A stretch of 64,000 nt of DNA, taken from NCBI RefSeq assembly GCF_014133895.1, contig NC_050728.1, positions 868,001 through 932,000 of the forward strand, given 5' to 3'. This document shows positions 29,802 to 40,240 of this stretch, piece after piece. The notes beneath the pieces are model-generated. The model did not search any database. It was not told the origin of the DNA and saw only the letters and a program-made list of their open reading frames with translations. Each line of letters begins with the position of its first letter. The first letter of the stretch is position 1. Both the position numbers and the translations under genes were made by a program. The stretch is from Torulaspora globosa (Eukaryota; Ascomycota; Saccharomycetes; Saccharomycetales; Saccharomycetaceae).

Positions 29802-31997
29802 TCAGTTCGTCGGTGATTCCGTGGGCCTGGTATTGCTAGATTCGGATCGACTTTCCATTAAATGAGCCATATACTCATTGACGCTGGCCATGTTGGCGGA
29901 GCCTTGTGTTCGTCTTTGCGAGAAGGACCCGCCCTCCGCATATTCGATTTCACCACTCGAATCACTTGCGATCGAAGGGGGACCTCTGGTATATGTGTTA
30001 ATTCCCAAACCGTTTCCTAGATCGACGTAGGCATTGGCTAAATCATCGTACTCTGTCTCGGAAGATGTGTTATGCTGTTTTTCGTTATTGTTCATTGTCT
30101 TCTTGACCGCTAAGTCGTTTGCCGTGCCCAAATCTTCGGGCAAAGAAGTATATCTGGAGACATAAGCGGGTGCATCATGAGCCGTGCTTGCTTGACTTTG
30201 ATTGTTGGTAACGGCAGAATTTGAGGCTTCTGAATGACTTTCTCCCTCTGGCGTCTCATCCAAGAACTCATTGATCGTTCTTTTTCTGATTCTTTTGTTC
30301 CACTTAGCGGATTGCATGCTGTTAGGGGACTTGCTGTAAAGCTCGTCAATTTCCTCCAAAGTTAAGCCTCGTGTTTCATAAATTGTGAAGTAAACCACTA
30401 CCACGCCCAGCGCATTTAGGCTGCCCCAGATGAAGAAAATTTTAGGTCCCATTGAAGAGGTATGGGAGCCGGGATCTACGATGTAGGGAGTAATCAAGGC
30501 ACAAATAAAGTTCACCAGCCAATTTGATGCGGCGCAAATGGCGGTACACTTTGACCTTACTCCCAGTGGATAGAGTTCGGCAGATATTACCCATACAACA
30601 CCACCCCAGGTAGCCGAAAATGATGCAATAAACATGCAAATAAAAGCTATCATCACCTTATTTGCAACGACAGAGTTAGTCGAGCAACCAACGATCGCGA
30701 TTATGAAATTGGAAGTTGTCATGAGAACCCCCCCGTACAATAAAACGTTGCGCCTACCAATATACTCGACAAGGAATAGGCCCGGGATGTTGAATGCCAC
30801 ATTGACCGCGTACGTGATAAATGAAACCAGATAACTATTCGTAACTCCCGTCCTGTTGAAAAAGTTGACTCCATAATAAAAGATGAAATTAATGCCTGAA
30901 AACTGTTGACATGCCTGAATGGCGATCCCTGACAGCATCCGCAACGTTTGCTTCGGCCTTCTGCGGCTGGATCTGAAGCAATCCAATAAAGTTGAAGAGC
31001 CAAAAGATGCTTCATAATCATATGTCGCTTTAATTTCGACTAGTTCCTCCAGGAGGCCAGCGTCCGTGATCGGCACTCCCCTTAGAAAAGACAATGATTG
31101 AGCTGCCTTATCCAGTTGATCCTTCAAAACGTAGTACCGAGGACTCTCGGGCAGAAAAAGCATGCCGATTGCCAACACGAACGCCCAGACGTACTGTAAG
31201 CCGATCGGAATTCTATACGATGAAGCGTTATTCCTCGAATGCGTCCCTTGAGAAACAGCACTCGACACTAGCAGTCCCCAAGTGATTGCCCATTGGTATG
31301 TAGAGATGATAGCACCTCTCAGATACTTATTCGCTGCTTCGCCTTGGTATAGAGGAACCACGGCTGAGATTAGTCCAATTCCGAGCCCTGATATCACCCT
31401 TCCGGCAATCAATAGTTCTACACTACGAGCTGCCACCTGCAACGAGTTTCCAATCGAAAATACAAACATTGTGCTGAAGATAATGGTCATTTTTCTTCCG
31501 TATGAATCTGAAAGTAATGGTGCTGACAGAGCGCCAATAAAGGTGCCTAACGACAGGAAAGACACAATAATAGACATTTCTTTCGCTGTAAATCCTTCGG
31601 GGTTATCTGCCCAATTTTCTTTCACGTAATTCATGTCGATAATGCTATTAATTAAACCTGTGTCGTAGCCGAACAGAAACCCTCCAACAGCAACAAACAC
31701 CCCAACTACTATGGTCATAAGATTAGATTGAGGTGCTGGAGGCTTCGAAAAAAGCAGTGACGCATCATCTGTCTCTGAAGGATTATACGTAACGTTGGAA
31801 ATCTGAAGATCCCCTTCATGTTGTTCTTCTGAAGGGCATGGAGTTGAACCAACCCCATCACCCTGCTCGAGTTCCGACGAAGTCTCTGGCGATCCACGTC
31901 GCAGCGATACGCCTTTAGATACTTTACTGATGGCCCTTTTCAAAAAGCCTCTCCTTTCCTGATCGAGAGCTTCATTGGTATCTTTTTCGTTATTCAT
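29802..31997 (-). CDS. SNF3: Glucose sensor of the sugar-transporter family
   Basis: 731 residues from ATG 31997 ([11 protein letters not shown]); the frame reaches 32018 only through GTG. Twelve-helix MFS sugar-porter body from about 85: [25 protein letters not shown], the PESPRYYV block, QQFSGINFI and YIGRRN. It then has a 175-residue cytosolic tail, which marks a sensor, not a carrier. The tail carries the sensor motif [18 protein letters not shown] once, as in Rgt2; S. cerevisiae Snf3 (884 aa) has two copies. Sensors bind glucose outside the cell and signal through Yck1, Mth1/Std1 and Rgt1 to induce HXT genes. It replaces the SNF3/RGT2 pair (YDL194W/YDL138W). Confidence 0.95.
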   Translation of the reverse strand: MNNEKDTNEALDQERRGFLKRAISKVSKGVSLRRGSPETSSELEQGDGVGSTPCPSEEQHEGDLQISNVTYNPSETDDASLLFSKPPAPQSNLMTIVVGVFVAVGGFLFGYDTGLINSIIDMNYVKENWADNPEGFTAKEMSIIVSFLSLGTFIGALSAPLLSDSYGRKMTIIFSTMFVFSIGNSLQVAARSVELLIAGRVISGLGIGLISAVVPLYQGEAANKYLRGAIISTYQWAITWGLLVSSAVSQGTHSRNNASSYRIPIGLQYVWAFVLAIGMLFLPESPRYYVLKDQLDKAAQSLSFLRGVPITDAGLLEELVEIKATYDYEASFGSSTLLDCFRSSRRRPKQTLRMLSGIAIQACQQFSGINFIFYYGVNFFNRTGVTNSYLVSFITYAVNVAFNIPGLFLVEYIGRRNVLLYGGVLMTTSNFIIAIVGCSTNSVVANKVMIAFICMFIASFSATWGGVVWVISAELYPLGVRSKCTAICAASNWLVNFICALITPYIVDPGSHTSSMGPKIFFIWGSLNALGVVVVYFTIYETRGLTLEEIDELYSKSPNSMQSAKWNKRIRKRTINEFLDETPEGESHSEASNSAVTNNQSQASTAHDAPAYVSRYTSLPEDLGTANDLAVKKTMNNNEKQHNTSSETEYDDLANAYVDLGNGLGINTYTRGPPSIASDSSGEIEYAEGGSFSQRRTQGSANMASVNEYMAHLMESRSESSNTRPTESPTN

Positions 31998-32407
31998 TGA
32001 TATAAAGGATACTTGCACATGTTCACTAGTGATTCGGATTCAACCACTTGATATACTTCTCTCTATGGCTTCACGAACACATTCTTGCTTGACCATACGT
32101 CATCTCATGTCTAGAGCTCGTCGATGGTATTGGAGTTTCGATAACGTGATGAGGACCGTAGCCGAAAGAGGTGGTTCGCTTGAGGTCACGTGCCGCTATC
32201 ACATTGCCAGCTATAGTGGCGGGCAACGACAACGCTTAGCGATTGAGTCAAGCGGCGGCCAGCATATGTTGTCCGGATGCACCTGAGGATTGCGTTCGTG
32301 TTCGTGTTCTATCTAGGAGATCGCATCTTTATAAGTATATATGTACTTCAACGGCCTCGTTAATGAACGATCTCTTCACGGAGCGAAGGCGGCGACGCGA
32401 GGTTATA
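31998..32407. promoter_or_regulatory. SNF3 upstream region
   Basis: 410 bp between the SEC31 stop and the SNF3 start. GTCACGTG at 32185-32192 is a full Cbf1/E-box match. A plus-strand frame here (31975-32286) begins inside SNF3 and resembles nothing, so I leave it out. Confidence 0.4.
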
Positions 32408-35400
32408 TTAGTTGGAGATGGCTTCTGATATACCAATTAGTCTCTTAACACCGGTTAGCCAATTTCCCGCCTCTTGGGGGTGGTTGGAGGCTATGTCAAC
32501 CTGAACTTGCATTGCCTCTTGGTAGTTGCCTTCTTTGAACAACTGAACCAAGTTACTTAGTTTCTCAATGGTGGGTTGCGTTAGGAGATCTTGCTTTTCG
32601 AGATGAGCGTACAAAATGTTCAACCTCTTTCCACAGTCCTTGAGCTGCTTACTGTACTCTTTAGGTATCAATGGTGCGACTCGTGCCAGCTCCGCTTTCA
32701 AAAAATCGACGATAGGCTGCTGGTCTGGCGGGACTCCCTGAGGGGCAGACGACGATGGAGTGCCTGTCCCAGCTGCAGCTGCGGGTTGAGGCGGCGCCAT
32801 GTTGGATGCTGGAGGATTCGTAGGTATTGGAGGAGTTGGCGTTCCTCCGTAAGCGTGGTCCGGCTTTTTCTGCACAGATTCCAAGAGATGGCTGGCGTTC
32901 TCCACTGTAGTGGAGCTATGTGTTTTCTTTCTGGAATGAGTTGGTGGTGGTCCTACCGGAGGAGGACCGACTGGCGGCCGTTGCGCCGCCACAGGCTGAG
33001 CGGGTGGTACCGTTGCAGTGGCATATGGATTAGGAGGCAGTGATGCTGCTGTTTGGATAGGCTGAGTTGGTGGTGCATAAGGATTTGGCTGACCAAGCTT
33101 GGGCGACATTGTTGCTGTAGATGGCGCGTAAGGATTAGGTGGCAGCGCATTTGTGGCCAGATCTACTGGGTTCGCCCTGGACGTGGATGTGTTCGACCCC
33201 AACGGCTGGGTGTATGCATTTGTAGTACTCACCTTCGAAGACTTCATCGAGGTAGTGGATGATACAGACGTCACCCTACTGCTCCTAATCGGTGGTGGAG
33301 GTAGTGGTGAGGAGGATGATGGGTTCGTTGAGAGTGGAGGGCGCGCATATCCATTGGATGGCGTACCAGGTACGTTCCCGATGGGGACTGATGGAAGAGT
33401 GGGCGGCGCCACGGATCCAGCTTTGGCTCGCGAAGGCCTTTCCGTCACAGGCAGAGGCAGGTCATTCCAACCGTCATTGGCTTTCTTATTCAAGTACGGC
33501 GTTTGGCCGGAAGTCATACCGGGAGGTGGAGGAGCAGCGGCCTCGGTCTCTCCGTAGACTGGTGGCGAAGAGATGAAATTCGGGATTGGTTTTGTGTCCA
33601 ATGGCGCATACGACGACTGATTGGACCCTGTGGCCGCTGGCGTTCTCAAAGCATATGGATTTGCAGGAACTTTAAATGTGTTTTGAGCGGCGGCTGCCAC
33701 TGGCACTGGCGATACTGATGCAGGAGGAGCATACTTGCCGCTAGATGCTTCAGATCCTCGTGGTGGAGCGTATGGATTTGCTCGAGGAGCTGAAACAGGA
33801 GATGAAACAGAGGGAGGAAATTGCGGATTCACGAAGCTGTTGAGCATAGGCGAAGCTGAAGCCGCAAAAGATGAGCCAGCAGAGTTAAAGGTGTTCCCTA
33901 GTGGGTTATTCAGAAGTGGTTTCGCAGCTGTTGAACCGAACGCTTGTTTTCTTGAAGTTTTTGGAGACTTACCAGACGCGAGCATAACACGCTCTTTCTC
34001 CATTTTAACTTCTTGATTGTCAGCAGGCAAAGTGTCGAGGATAGAATATGCCAGATCAAAGCTACCGCTCGAAGATGCAAGATTCACGTACTCCATAAAC
34101 TTGGAAATAAGTTTTTCATTAGTAATTCTCCTCTTGTCACCCGCAAGCCTAGCCAAAACGGTGAATCTCTCAATAAATTCGGTTAAACATTCGGAGTGAG
34201 CTTCATGTAGAGACTCTTTCTGCTTTTGTAGCTTCTCCTCAAGGTCTTGAGACTCTTTTAACCATACTTCGGCCACCTTATCTAGAGAGTTGGCTGACAA
34301 GTACAAGATCAAAGCATCCTGTCGGTTGCCAGATTGCAAAAGTCTGTCCGCCAGCTTTCCCAGCTGTTCGTCCTTTGTCTCGGGGTCCTCGGAATAAAAA
34401 TTGTGGATCGCTCTAGCACTATACTTCCATTGAGAAACTTCGAGGTTTTGGACGAGGTCGTTGGTATTGTTGTTTGAGATAGAGAAGAGGAATCTTGTCA
34501 ATGATGACTTATCGCCGTATTTGGCGAAATAACTTCTCTTAACCGAATCCTTCAAAACTTTGTCATCAGAGTCCAGGGCAATAATCATCGCTTCCAAAAG
34601 TGAATCATTGTCTAAAGAGGCGGCAACAGCGGACTTCAAATTTCCCCCAACAACGTCCTGGGCTACTTGCTTTTCAATATCGCTCTCTAAGGAGAAGGAG
34701 CCTTTTGGCTCGTAAGCTCCTTCGATATTAGCAAAGAAATCTTCGCCTTCGTCCTGCTGGGTCTCCTCCTGCTTCTCCTCCTCGTCATCAAAGGACAATG
34801 CTTCCTTCAGGAATTCCTCTTTGCCATCCATTGACAGCTTTTCAAGGAAGTTCCAGTCCTCTTCATTGGTTTCGTCAATGGTCTTAGCCAATCTCTGGTT
34901 TATCAATGGCTTATAGTCGTTGGTCTTGATTGCCGCGTCAAGAACTTTATTCTCCTCCAAACCAGAAATTGTTGGTTTCGTTATGATAACACCTTTTCCG
35001 TCAGCTGTTATATGAACTAACTTGCCCCCAAAAGCCCATTGAGCAGCTGGTGACTTAGACTTATACCAAGCGGGAGCCTGTAGGTGCATTACTTGTGGTT
35101 TTTCATTCGATTCCTCGAGTGAGACGTGATTCCAAAAGTCTGTTTCAGACTCCTGCTGTTTCGTTGCTGTCTGCTCCTGATCGAAAGTATTCGTCAAGTT
35201 TTGCAGCGTTTGGACCTGGATCTTGTTATCGAATGAAGCTGAGGCAAACAAATCTGGTGCCTCCGGTGCAAACTTCGTCTTGAAGCACCAGTTGCCTCGC
35301 GTTGGAAATTGTGTCAATTCTTCTGCCTTTTCAGGGTTCCATAAAACGATCGTGTTGTCGCGCCCGCTGGAGAGTAGTAATTGGCTGTCTTGTTTGCACC

Positions 35401-36187
35401 AATCCAGGGACAGAATTCCCTTGGTGTGGCCTTTTGCCAAAACTTGCAAAGGAGTGTTTGCATTCCTTAAATCCCAAACAAGAATCAAAGGCTCGCTGTC
35501 ACTGCCTGTAGCGGTAGCCACTCTTGTGGAGTTTGCTGGATGCCATTCTACGACTGAGAGCTGAGGCTTTAAGCCAGTGTTCGGAGAAGCGTAACTTAAA
35601 TGTATAACTTCCTTTTTTGCCTTCAAATCCCATATCGAAGCATAGCTGGTGGACCCCGCGGAGGCAAAAACGTGGGCAAGCGACTGATTCCAAGCCAATG
35701 AGCTCACATCGTCGATCGGTGTCGTAGCATTTCCCGGCGTCAATGGCGTGTAATCCTTCGAGTTTTTCAAACATGTGTTTAGATCCCAAATGAAAATTTC
35801 ACCTTTACTGCCACCAGATGCAAGGACGTTATTCTGCTTCGAATTGAAACTGACCGTCTTAACCGAACCGTTGTGACGAGCAAAGCTACCTTCTGACTTT
35901 AAAGAGTCCTCCGTCTTTGAGAACAGCTCCACCACTCCGTTGTCCAGAGCACCGGCAATAATCTTGTCATCTCGAGACCAATCAAGATCATTGAACTTGG
36001 CGTCCACTGCCAAAGAGAGCGTTGGTTCTGAGGCATCGGCAGCTAGAAGAGACCATAGCTCTAGTTTCGATTCGCTCGAAAAGTTGGCATCCACAGTCCC
36101 GGACACAGTTCCTGTCACCAAGGATGGTATCCTATCATGGGACCATGCAAAGGTTGCTGTTCGAGAATACTCAGCAAGCTTGACCAT
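32408..36187 (-). CDS. SEC31: COPII outer coat protein Sec31
   Basis: 1259 residues (S. cerevisiae 1273). The start MVKLAEYSRTATFAWSHDR matches the known N-terminus; the frame continues 20 codons upstream from an ATA. Order: seven-bladed WD40 propeller at about 1-370 including a blade-closing insert, alpha-solenoid at about 480-750, Pro-rich linker at about 780-1140, and a C-terminal helical domain (IVDFLKAELARVAPLIPKEY). The linker repeats an NPYAPP-type motif five times and has PPP runs that contact Sec23 in the family. It forms the Sec13/31 cage on ER exit vesicles. Matches YDL195W, next to SNF3. Confidence 0.97.
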   Translation of the reverse strand: MVKLAEYSRTATFAWSHDRIPSLVTGTVSGTVDANFSSESKLELWSLLAADASEPTLSLAVDAKFNDLDWSRDDKIIAGALDNGVVELFSKTEDSLKSEGSFARHNGSVKTVSFNSKQNNVLASGGSKGEIFIWDLNTCLKNSKDYTPLTPGNATTPIDDVSSLAWNQSLAHVFASAGSTSYASIWDLKAKKEVIHLSYASPNTGLKPQLSVVEWHPANSTRVATATGSDSEPLILVWDLRNANTPLQVLAKGHTKGILSLDWCKQDSQLLLSSGRDNTIVLWNPEKAEELTQFPTRGNWCFKTKFAPEAPDLFASASFDNKIQVQTLQNLTNTFDQEQTATKQQESETDFWNHVSLEESNEKPQVMHLQAPAWYKSKSPAAQWAFGGKLVHITADGKGVIITKPTISGLEENKVLDAAIKTNDYKPLINQRLAKTIDETNEEDWNFLEKLSMDGKEEFLKEALSFDDEEEKQEETQQDEGEDFFANIEGAYEPKGSFSLESDIEKQVAQDVVGGNLKSAVAASLDNDSLLEAMIIALDSDDKVLKDSVKRSYFAKYGDKSSLTRFLFSISNNNTNDLVQNLEVSQWKYSARAIHNFYSEDPETKDEQLGKLADRLLQSGNRQDALILYLSANSLDKVAEVWLKESQDLEEKLQKQKESLHEAHSECLTEFIERFTVLARLAGDKRRITNEKLISKFMEYVNLASSSGSFDLAYSILDTLPADNQEVKMEKERVMLASGKSPKTSRKQAFGSTAAKPLLNNPLGNTFNSAGSSFAASASPMLNSFVNPQFPPSVSSPVSAPRANPYAPPRGSEASSGKYAPPASVSPVPVAAAAQNTFKVPANPYALRTPAATGSNQSSYAPLDTKPIPNFISSPPVYGETEAAAPPPPGMTSGQTPYLNKKANDGWNDLPLPVTERPSRAKAGSVAPPTLPSVPIGNVPGTPSNGYARPPLSTNPSSSSPLPPPPIRSSRVTSVSSTTSMKSSKVSTTNAYTQPLGSNTSTSRANPVDLATNALPPNPYAPSTATMSPKLGQPNPYAPPTQPIQTAASLPPNPYATATVPPAQPVAAQRPPVGPPPVGPPPTHSRKKTHSSTTVENASHLLESVQKKPDHAYGGTPTPPIPTNPPASNMAPPQPAAAAGTGTPSSSAPQGVPPDQQPIVDFLKAELARVAPLIPKEYSKQLKDCGKRLNILYAHLEKQDLLTQPTIEKLSNLVQLFKEGNYQEAMQVQVDIASNHPQEAGNWLTGVKRLIGISEAISN

Positions 36188-36804
36188 CGCTTGAATCCTC
36201 TTAGGAGCGTTTTGGGGTCTATTAGCTTGAATTGAAATGTTTATCAAGCAAAGCCCTTTGAGTGCTTCTTCTCATTCGATCCCACTGAACCTTGGCGTTC
36301 TCGCGACGTGTTCAACGGGGGAAGATAGTGGCGGGTAACAAAATCTCTGCTGTCACAATGTACGAGTGTGACGTCCAAGTGTCAGCAAATAAATTCACAA
36401 TACGAACCAATAGCAAATGCTGACATCGATCGTTCCAATCCTAGTCCTCAGCATCTCGGCATCTTCTGGCGATAAAATATTGAAGTATTATCTACTGCGT
36501 TGGTAATTTTTTTTTTTTTAATGATTAGGTTTGCGAGCTGCGAATTTGGTGGCAGAGGAACAAAAATGTGCTTCATTGTTCCTGTGTTTCTCAAAAGTCG
36601 GCAAACTGCGATGTGGGTGGTAAAACTAATTCTCACCTAGTGGCAGTTAGAGAACCGCTACTGCCTTGAAGTCTACAACTGGTTCGGCGTATCAGCTCAA
36701 ATTATCATCAATTACGTCCTCTTAATCTACGTAACGGTACATGAACCTTGCTGACACCCGACTCATATCAGTCCTATAGTAAGATGACGTATTGTTAACC
36801 ACTG
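36188..36804. promoter_or_regulatory. SEC31 / COA4 divergent promoter with Reb1 and Abf1 sites
   Basis: 617 bp between divergent starts. CGGGTAAC at 36332-36339 contains a Reb1 core, GTCACAATGTACG at 36352-36364 fits the Abf1 consensus RTCRYnnnnnACG, and a 13-base T tract occupies 36507-36519. Together these look like a classic yeast nucleosome-free region. No RNA gene recognised. Confidence 0.5.
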
Positions 36805-37065
36805 ATGAGTGACTCTTATGAAAGGTTAGAGTCGCCCTATTACAAAGAGGCGCTGGATCAATACAAAGAGTTGAGCCAGGAGGAAGATCCAGATGCGTGG
36901 GATGCAAGAATTTCAAAGACTGGTTGCTACGTTGAGAACCTGGCCTTGCAACTCTGCCACGCAGAGACTAATGACTGGAGACAGTGCTTGAGAGAAATGG
37001 GGTTTTTTAGACAATGCTGGGACTCCAAAGGTAACAGAGATAGGGTTAAAACAGTGGATCGTTGA
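36805..37065 (+). CDS. COA4: Twin CX9C protein, cytochrome oxidase assembly factor
   Basis: 86 residues, shorter than S. cerevisiae Coa4 (108). Two CX9C motifs are present: Cys41/Cys51 and Cys61/Cys71, the signature of small intermembrane-space proteins imported and oxidised by Mia40. The spacing and sequence (TGCYVENLALQLCHAETNDW, RQCLREMGFFRQCW) fit Coa4, needed for copper/haem delivery to Cox1 and Cox2. The position beside SEC31, SCM3 and CPR6 matches YLR218C near CPR6 (YLR216C). Start is ATG 36805; an upstream ATG at 36784 opens only a four-codon frame. Confidence 0.88.
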   Translation: MSDSYERLESPYYKEALDQYKELSQEEDPDAWDARISKTGCYVENLALQLCHAETNDWRQCLREMGFFRQCWDSKGNRDRVKTVDR

Positions 37066-37216
37066 GTCGTCTATGTCCGACCGTATTGCGTTATCTATTC
37101 ATGGCAACGCGTGTAGATCACATCGTGAACGACAATTCAATGGCGTATGTGTATAGCTGTAGGAATTATAGAGTTGTGATTGCAGTGCCTAGGTGTGCCA
37201 CGTAGCTGCTGTGCTC

Positions 37217-37891
37217 ATGAGAACCAAGAGGAAGCCGACCAAAAAGGCAGCCTTGAGGAAACTACATGAGACTTTACGAAGCTTGTTGGATAAACCAGTC
37301 CGGGAGATTAATGATGAGAAACATACAAGCGGTATACCCGAAATTCTGCCGACACCCAAATCGAGTTCAGCTAAGAGAGTCAAGAAATACTCATTGTCGG
37401 CAACAAAGGGAAAGGATGACTCAGCTTTTGTCCTGTCGAAAGAAGATCAGCTTATTCCAAAATTAAGCGACAATGAAATAATGGAACGCCACAAGCTTGC
37501 AGATGAAAATATGAGACGAGTATGGACGAATATAATACGAAAATATGAGTCCATTGAAGATCAAGGCGATGTGCTTGATTTATACACGGGTGAGCTGGTT
37601 GAAGATAATGGACATATAAGGGGACTTTCGAATGATAACAGTGCAGGAGAGACTCGCTACCAAAGCGTTTTGAAGGATATAATCGAGCTGAAAAAAGACC
37701 GAGATAACGACAAATTCGCCCTTTGGGGAGATGACGATGTTGAAGATCCAGAGGACGGCGATTATGAGATCGAAAACGACCAGGATGACGGTCGGGAGGA
37801 AGAAACGGACGACGATACAGACTATGCGGATTACAAACAATTGTTGAAGGGCAAGATAGAAGCCGAACATGACAACGTTGACGATGTTTAG
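37217..37891 (+). CDS. SCM3: Cse4 (CENP-A) chaperone Scm3
   Basis: 224 residues (S. cerevisiae 223). The start is ATG 37217 (MRTKRKPTKKAALRK); the frame begins at 37193 through GTG. The Cse4-binding core lies at about 88-150: LIPKLSDNEIMERHKLADEN, NIIRKYESIEDQGDVLDL, TGELVEDNGHIRGL. The N-terminus is basic and the C-terminal 60 residues are strongly acidic (DDDVEDPEDGDYEIEN), as in the yeast protein. Scm3 places the centromeric histone H3 variant in centromere nucleosomes. Conservation implies a point-centromere yeast of this family. It lies 152 bp after COA4. Confidence 0.94.
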   Translation: MRTKRKPTKKAALRKLHETLRSLLDKPVREINDEKHTSGIPEILPTPKSSSAKRVKKYSLSATKGKDDSAFVLSKEDQLIPKLSDNEIMERHKLADENMRRVWTNIIRKYESIEDQGDVLDLYTGELVEDNGHIRGLSNDNSAGETRYQSVLKDIIELKKDRDNDKFALWGDDDVEDPEDGDYEIENDQDDGREEETDDDTDYADYKQLLKGKIEAEHDNVDDV

Positions 37892-37899
37892 ACACATTT

Positions 37900-37912
37900 T
37901 TCTAGAAAGTTC
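37900..37912. promoter_or_regulatory. Heat-shock element upstream of CPR6
   Basis: TTCTAGAAAGTTC is three perfect alternating units (TTC-nn-GAA-nn-TTC) of the Hsf1 site. It lies 143 bp before the CPR6 ATG and only 9 bp after the SCM3 stop. CPR6 is a known Hsf1 target in S. cerevisiae. Confidence 0.7.
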
Positions 37913-37955
37913 GTTTTTCTTGAGAGACAGACAGTTGCGCGCGCTATCGAACTAA

Positions 37956-37963
37956 TATAAAAA
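37956..37963 (+). promoter_or_regulatory. TATA box of CPR6
   Basis: TATAAAAA lies 92 bp before the CPR6 ATG, 44 bp downstream of the heat-shock element. This spacing is normal for an inducible yeast promoter. Confidence 0.5.
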
Positions 37964-38054
37964 CGAATCAACGAATCCCTGCTAATTGACTTTGGCACCA
38001 GATCGAGGCAAAGATATACAGTTGGCAATTAACGTGGACTGATTTGCTGTAGTC

Positions 38055-39170
38055 ATGGCTAGACCTAAGACATATTTTGATATCTCCATTGGGGGACAGG
38101 AAAAAGGTCGTATTGTTTTTGAACTTTTCAATGATGTTGTACCCAAGACAGCCGAGAACTTTATCGAGCTGTGTAAAGGCACCCATGGTATGTCGAAGAC
38201 AAAGCCAGACGTTCCTCTCTCCTACAAGGGCTCTATATTTCATAGAGTGATTAAGGATTTCATGTTGCAATTCGGTGACTTCACCAACTTCAATGGTACC
38301 GGTGGTGAGAGCATCTACGGTGAGAAGTTTGAAGACGAGAACTTCTCTTTGAAACATGACAAACCTTTCCTGCTGTCGATGGCAAATGCGGGACCAAACA
38401 CGAACGGGTCACAGGCTTTTATTACTTGCGTTCCTACTCCTCATTTGGACGGCAAACATGTGGTCTTTGGTGAAGTGATTCAAGGGAAGCGACTAGTTCG
38501 TCTAATTGAGAACCAGCAGACAGATAAGGAAAATGACAAGCCACTCAGGGATGTGAAGATCGAGGACTGTGGTGTGCTACCAGAGGACTATGAAGTTCCA
38601 GCAAATGCCGAGGAAACTCCAACCGACGCATATGGTGACAATTACGAAGACTCCATCAAAGATGACAGTAAAGTTGACACCAACGATGTTAAGAGTGTTC
38701 TCAAAGCGGTGGAGTTCGTGAAACAAATCGGAACTGAACAGTTCAAAAAACAAAACTACCCAGTAGCACTAGAAAAATACCAGAAGTGTGATAAGTTTTT
38801 GAAGGAGTATGTCCCGGACGATCTGCCAGAAGATGACCTCAAGTCTATAAATGAGCTAAAAGTTTCCGTACCCCTGAACATTGCCCTATGTGCGCTCAAG
38901 ACCCAGGACTACCAGAAGGTCCTGGTGGCCGGTTCAGAAGTGCTATATGCTGAAGCGGCAAATGACAAGGCCAAGGCCAAGGCTCTTTACCGTCGCGGTC
39001 TTGCATACAACGCTTTGAACGATCCAGATATGGGCATTGCTGATCTAGAGATGGCTACAACATTCCAGCAAAACGATCCTTCAATTTTGAATGCCATCAA
39101 GGATGCAAGATTGAAGAAAAAGCAAATCAATGATAAGCAGAAAAAGTCTTTATCCAAAATGTTCTCTTGA
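38055..39170 (+). CDS. CPR6: Hsp90 co-chaperone cyclophilin, Cyp40 type
   Basis: 371 residues, identical in length to S. cerevisiae Cpr6. The cyclophilin domain at about 1-178 has the active-site [27 protein letters not shown] and [10 protein letters not shown] motifs. An acidic linker follows, then three TPR repeats at about 215-350 that bind the C-terminal MEEVD of Hsp90. The C-terminal basic helix ends KKSLSKMFS. It isomerises prolyl bonds and remodels Hsp90 client complexes in the cytosol. The upstream heat-shock element fits its stress induction. Matches YLR216C. Confidence 0.97.
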   Translation: MARPKTYFDISIGGQEKGRIVFELFNDVVPKTAENFIELCKGTHGMSKTKPDVPLSYKGSIFHRVIKDFMLQFGDFTNFNGTGGESIYGEKFEDENFSLKHDKPFLLSMANAGPNTNGSQAFITCVPTPHLDGKHVVFGEVIQGKRLVRLIENQQTDKENDKPLRDVKIEDCGVLPEDYEVPANAEETPTDAYGDNYEDSIKDDSKVDTNDVKSVLKAVEFVKQIGTEQFKKQNYPVALEKYQKCDKFLKEYVPDDLPEDDLKSINELKVSVPLNIALCALKTQDYQKVLVAGSEVLYAEAANDKAKAKALYRRGLAYNALNDPDMGIADLEMATTFQQNDPSILNAIKDARLKKKQINDKQKKSLSKMFS

Positions 39171-40240
39171 GGAACTCTTCAATGCTGCCTAGCTTGTAGA
39201 TATCCCATATCTTCTGCAGAAGAAAGATTGTCTCCCAGACTCGAGAGGAACTTGGGAAAACCGAAAGCATTAATTAGACCCTGAGTAAAGCAATTCGACA
39301 TTAAGCGTGAATAACGATTATATGTATGTTTTCCATAAGCGCGCGGTCTCCGGCGCCAACTGCTTACTGCCTCAGCAACGGCAGCTGTGGAGCAGTGAAC
39401 TCTGTATCTAAAGTGTCAGTCACAAAGGGCTAATCAACTTCGATGTTAAAGATTCCGCCTTGAAAATCTGTATATTAAAGGCAATGTCTACAGTTTCAAA
39501 CCGGCTAATTGTTGCTCGATAAGAGAGAAGAAGATATCATACCCAGCTATCAATGCGGCCTACTCAGACGTATTCTGTTGATCGTTAGTCAATTCGTCAA
39601 CGCCTTACGTCTAAGGCTAACGAGCTGTCAGCTTATTTCAAGGCGGGTTACGTTTAGGGCCGTTAGTCACTTTGGACGTACATAGTTGCTGACTTTTCGT
39701 CCAAGAGTGGATGGCAAAATTTGATAAACAAACGTCAAACATAGACGGGGACTTCAAGGTTTCTGCGGTCGATAAGGTAAGGTCACTATCGACTTCGACT
39801 GAGATCTGCTGGGGATAGCTTTCCACTTAATCCAGTGTACTTCTTTTGATATCCTTTGGACTGTTAACGAGGGGTTTTTGACGTTTCCTTTTGACATATC
39901 TTTCCCGACATAGTTTGCCCAATAAAAGTTGTGGCAAGCGTATCCTGAAATTTGAGTCGAGAAAAACTTTCAATTTGGAGAAAAAAGTACTCGCAGTTGA
40001 CCTGTTGTACCTTCAAGCGATTGATTTTTAAGTCACCTAGTGGTCTTCCTGGCTGTGGTTTTGCAAAAGTTTTTACCTTCTAACAAGAGGAGAAGAAACT
40101 GCCAGTCGAATATCGATCTAACGTTTCTTTCATTAATAGCACTTTCTTGGGTTTGGGTCTCTGGTCTACTGGTACCTTTTCCTTATCAAAGACAAATAAA
40201 AAAACTATAAAAAAGACAGATTATAAGAGCTTATATCACC
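39171..40240. promoter_or_regulatory. CPR6-RPO21 intergenic region
   Basis: 1070 bp, the longest gap in the window. GTCACTTTGGACG at 39666-39678 fits the Abf1 consensus. T-rich stretches fill the last 300 bp before RPO21. A 62-codon minus frame (39826-39638) opens at GTG and resembles nothing. I looked for tRNA boxes and snoRNA and saw none. Confidence 0.4.

Noticed and set aside
39638..39826. 62-codon minus frame before RPO21
   Set aside because: It opens at GTG, is short and resembles nothing.
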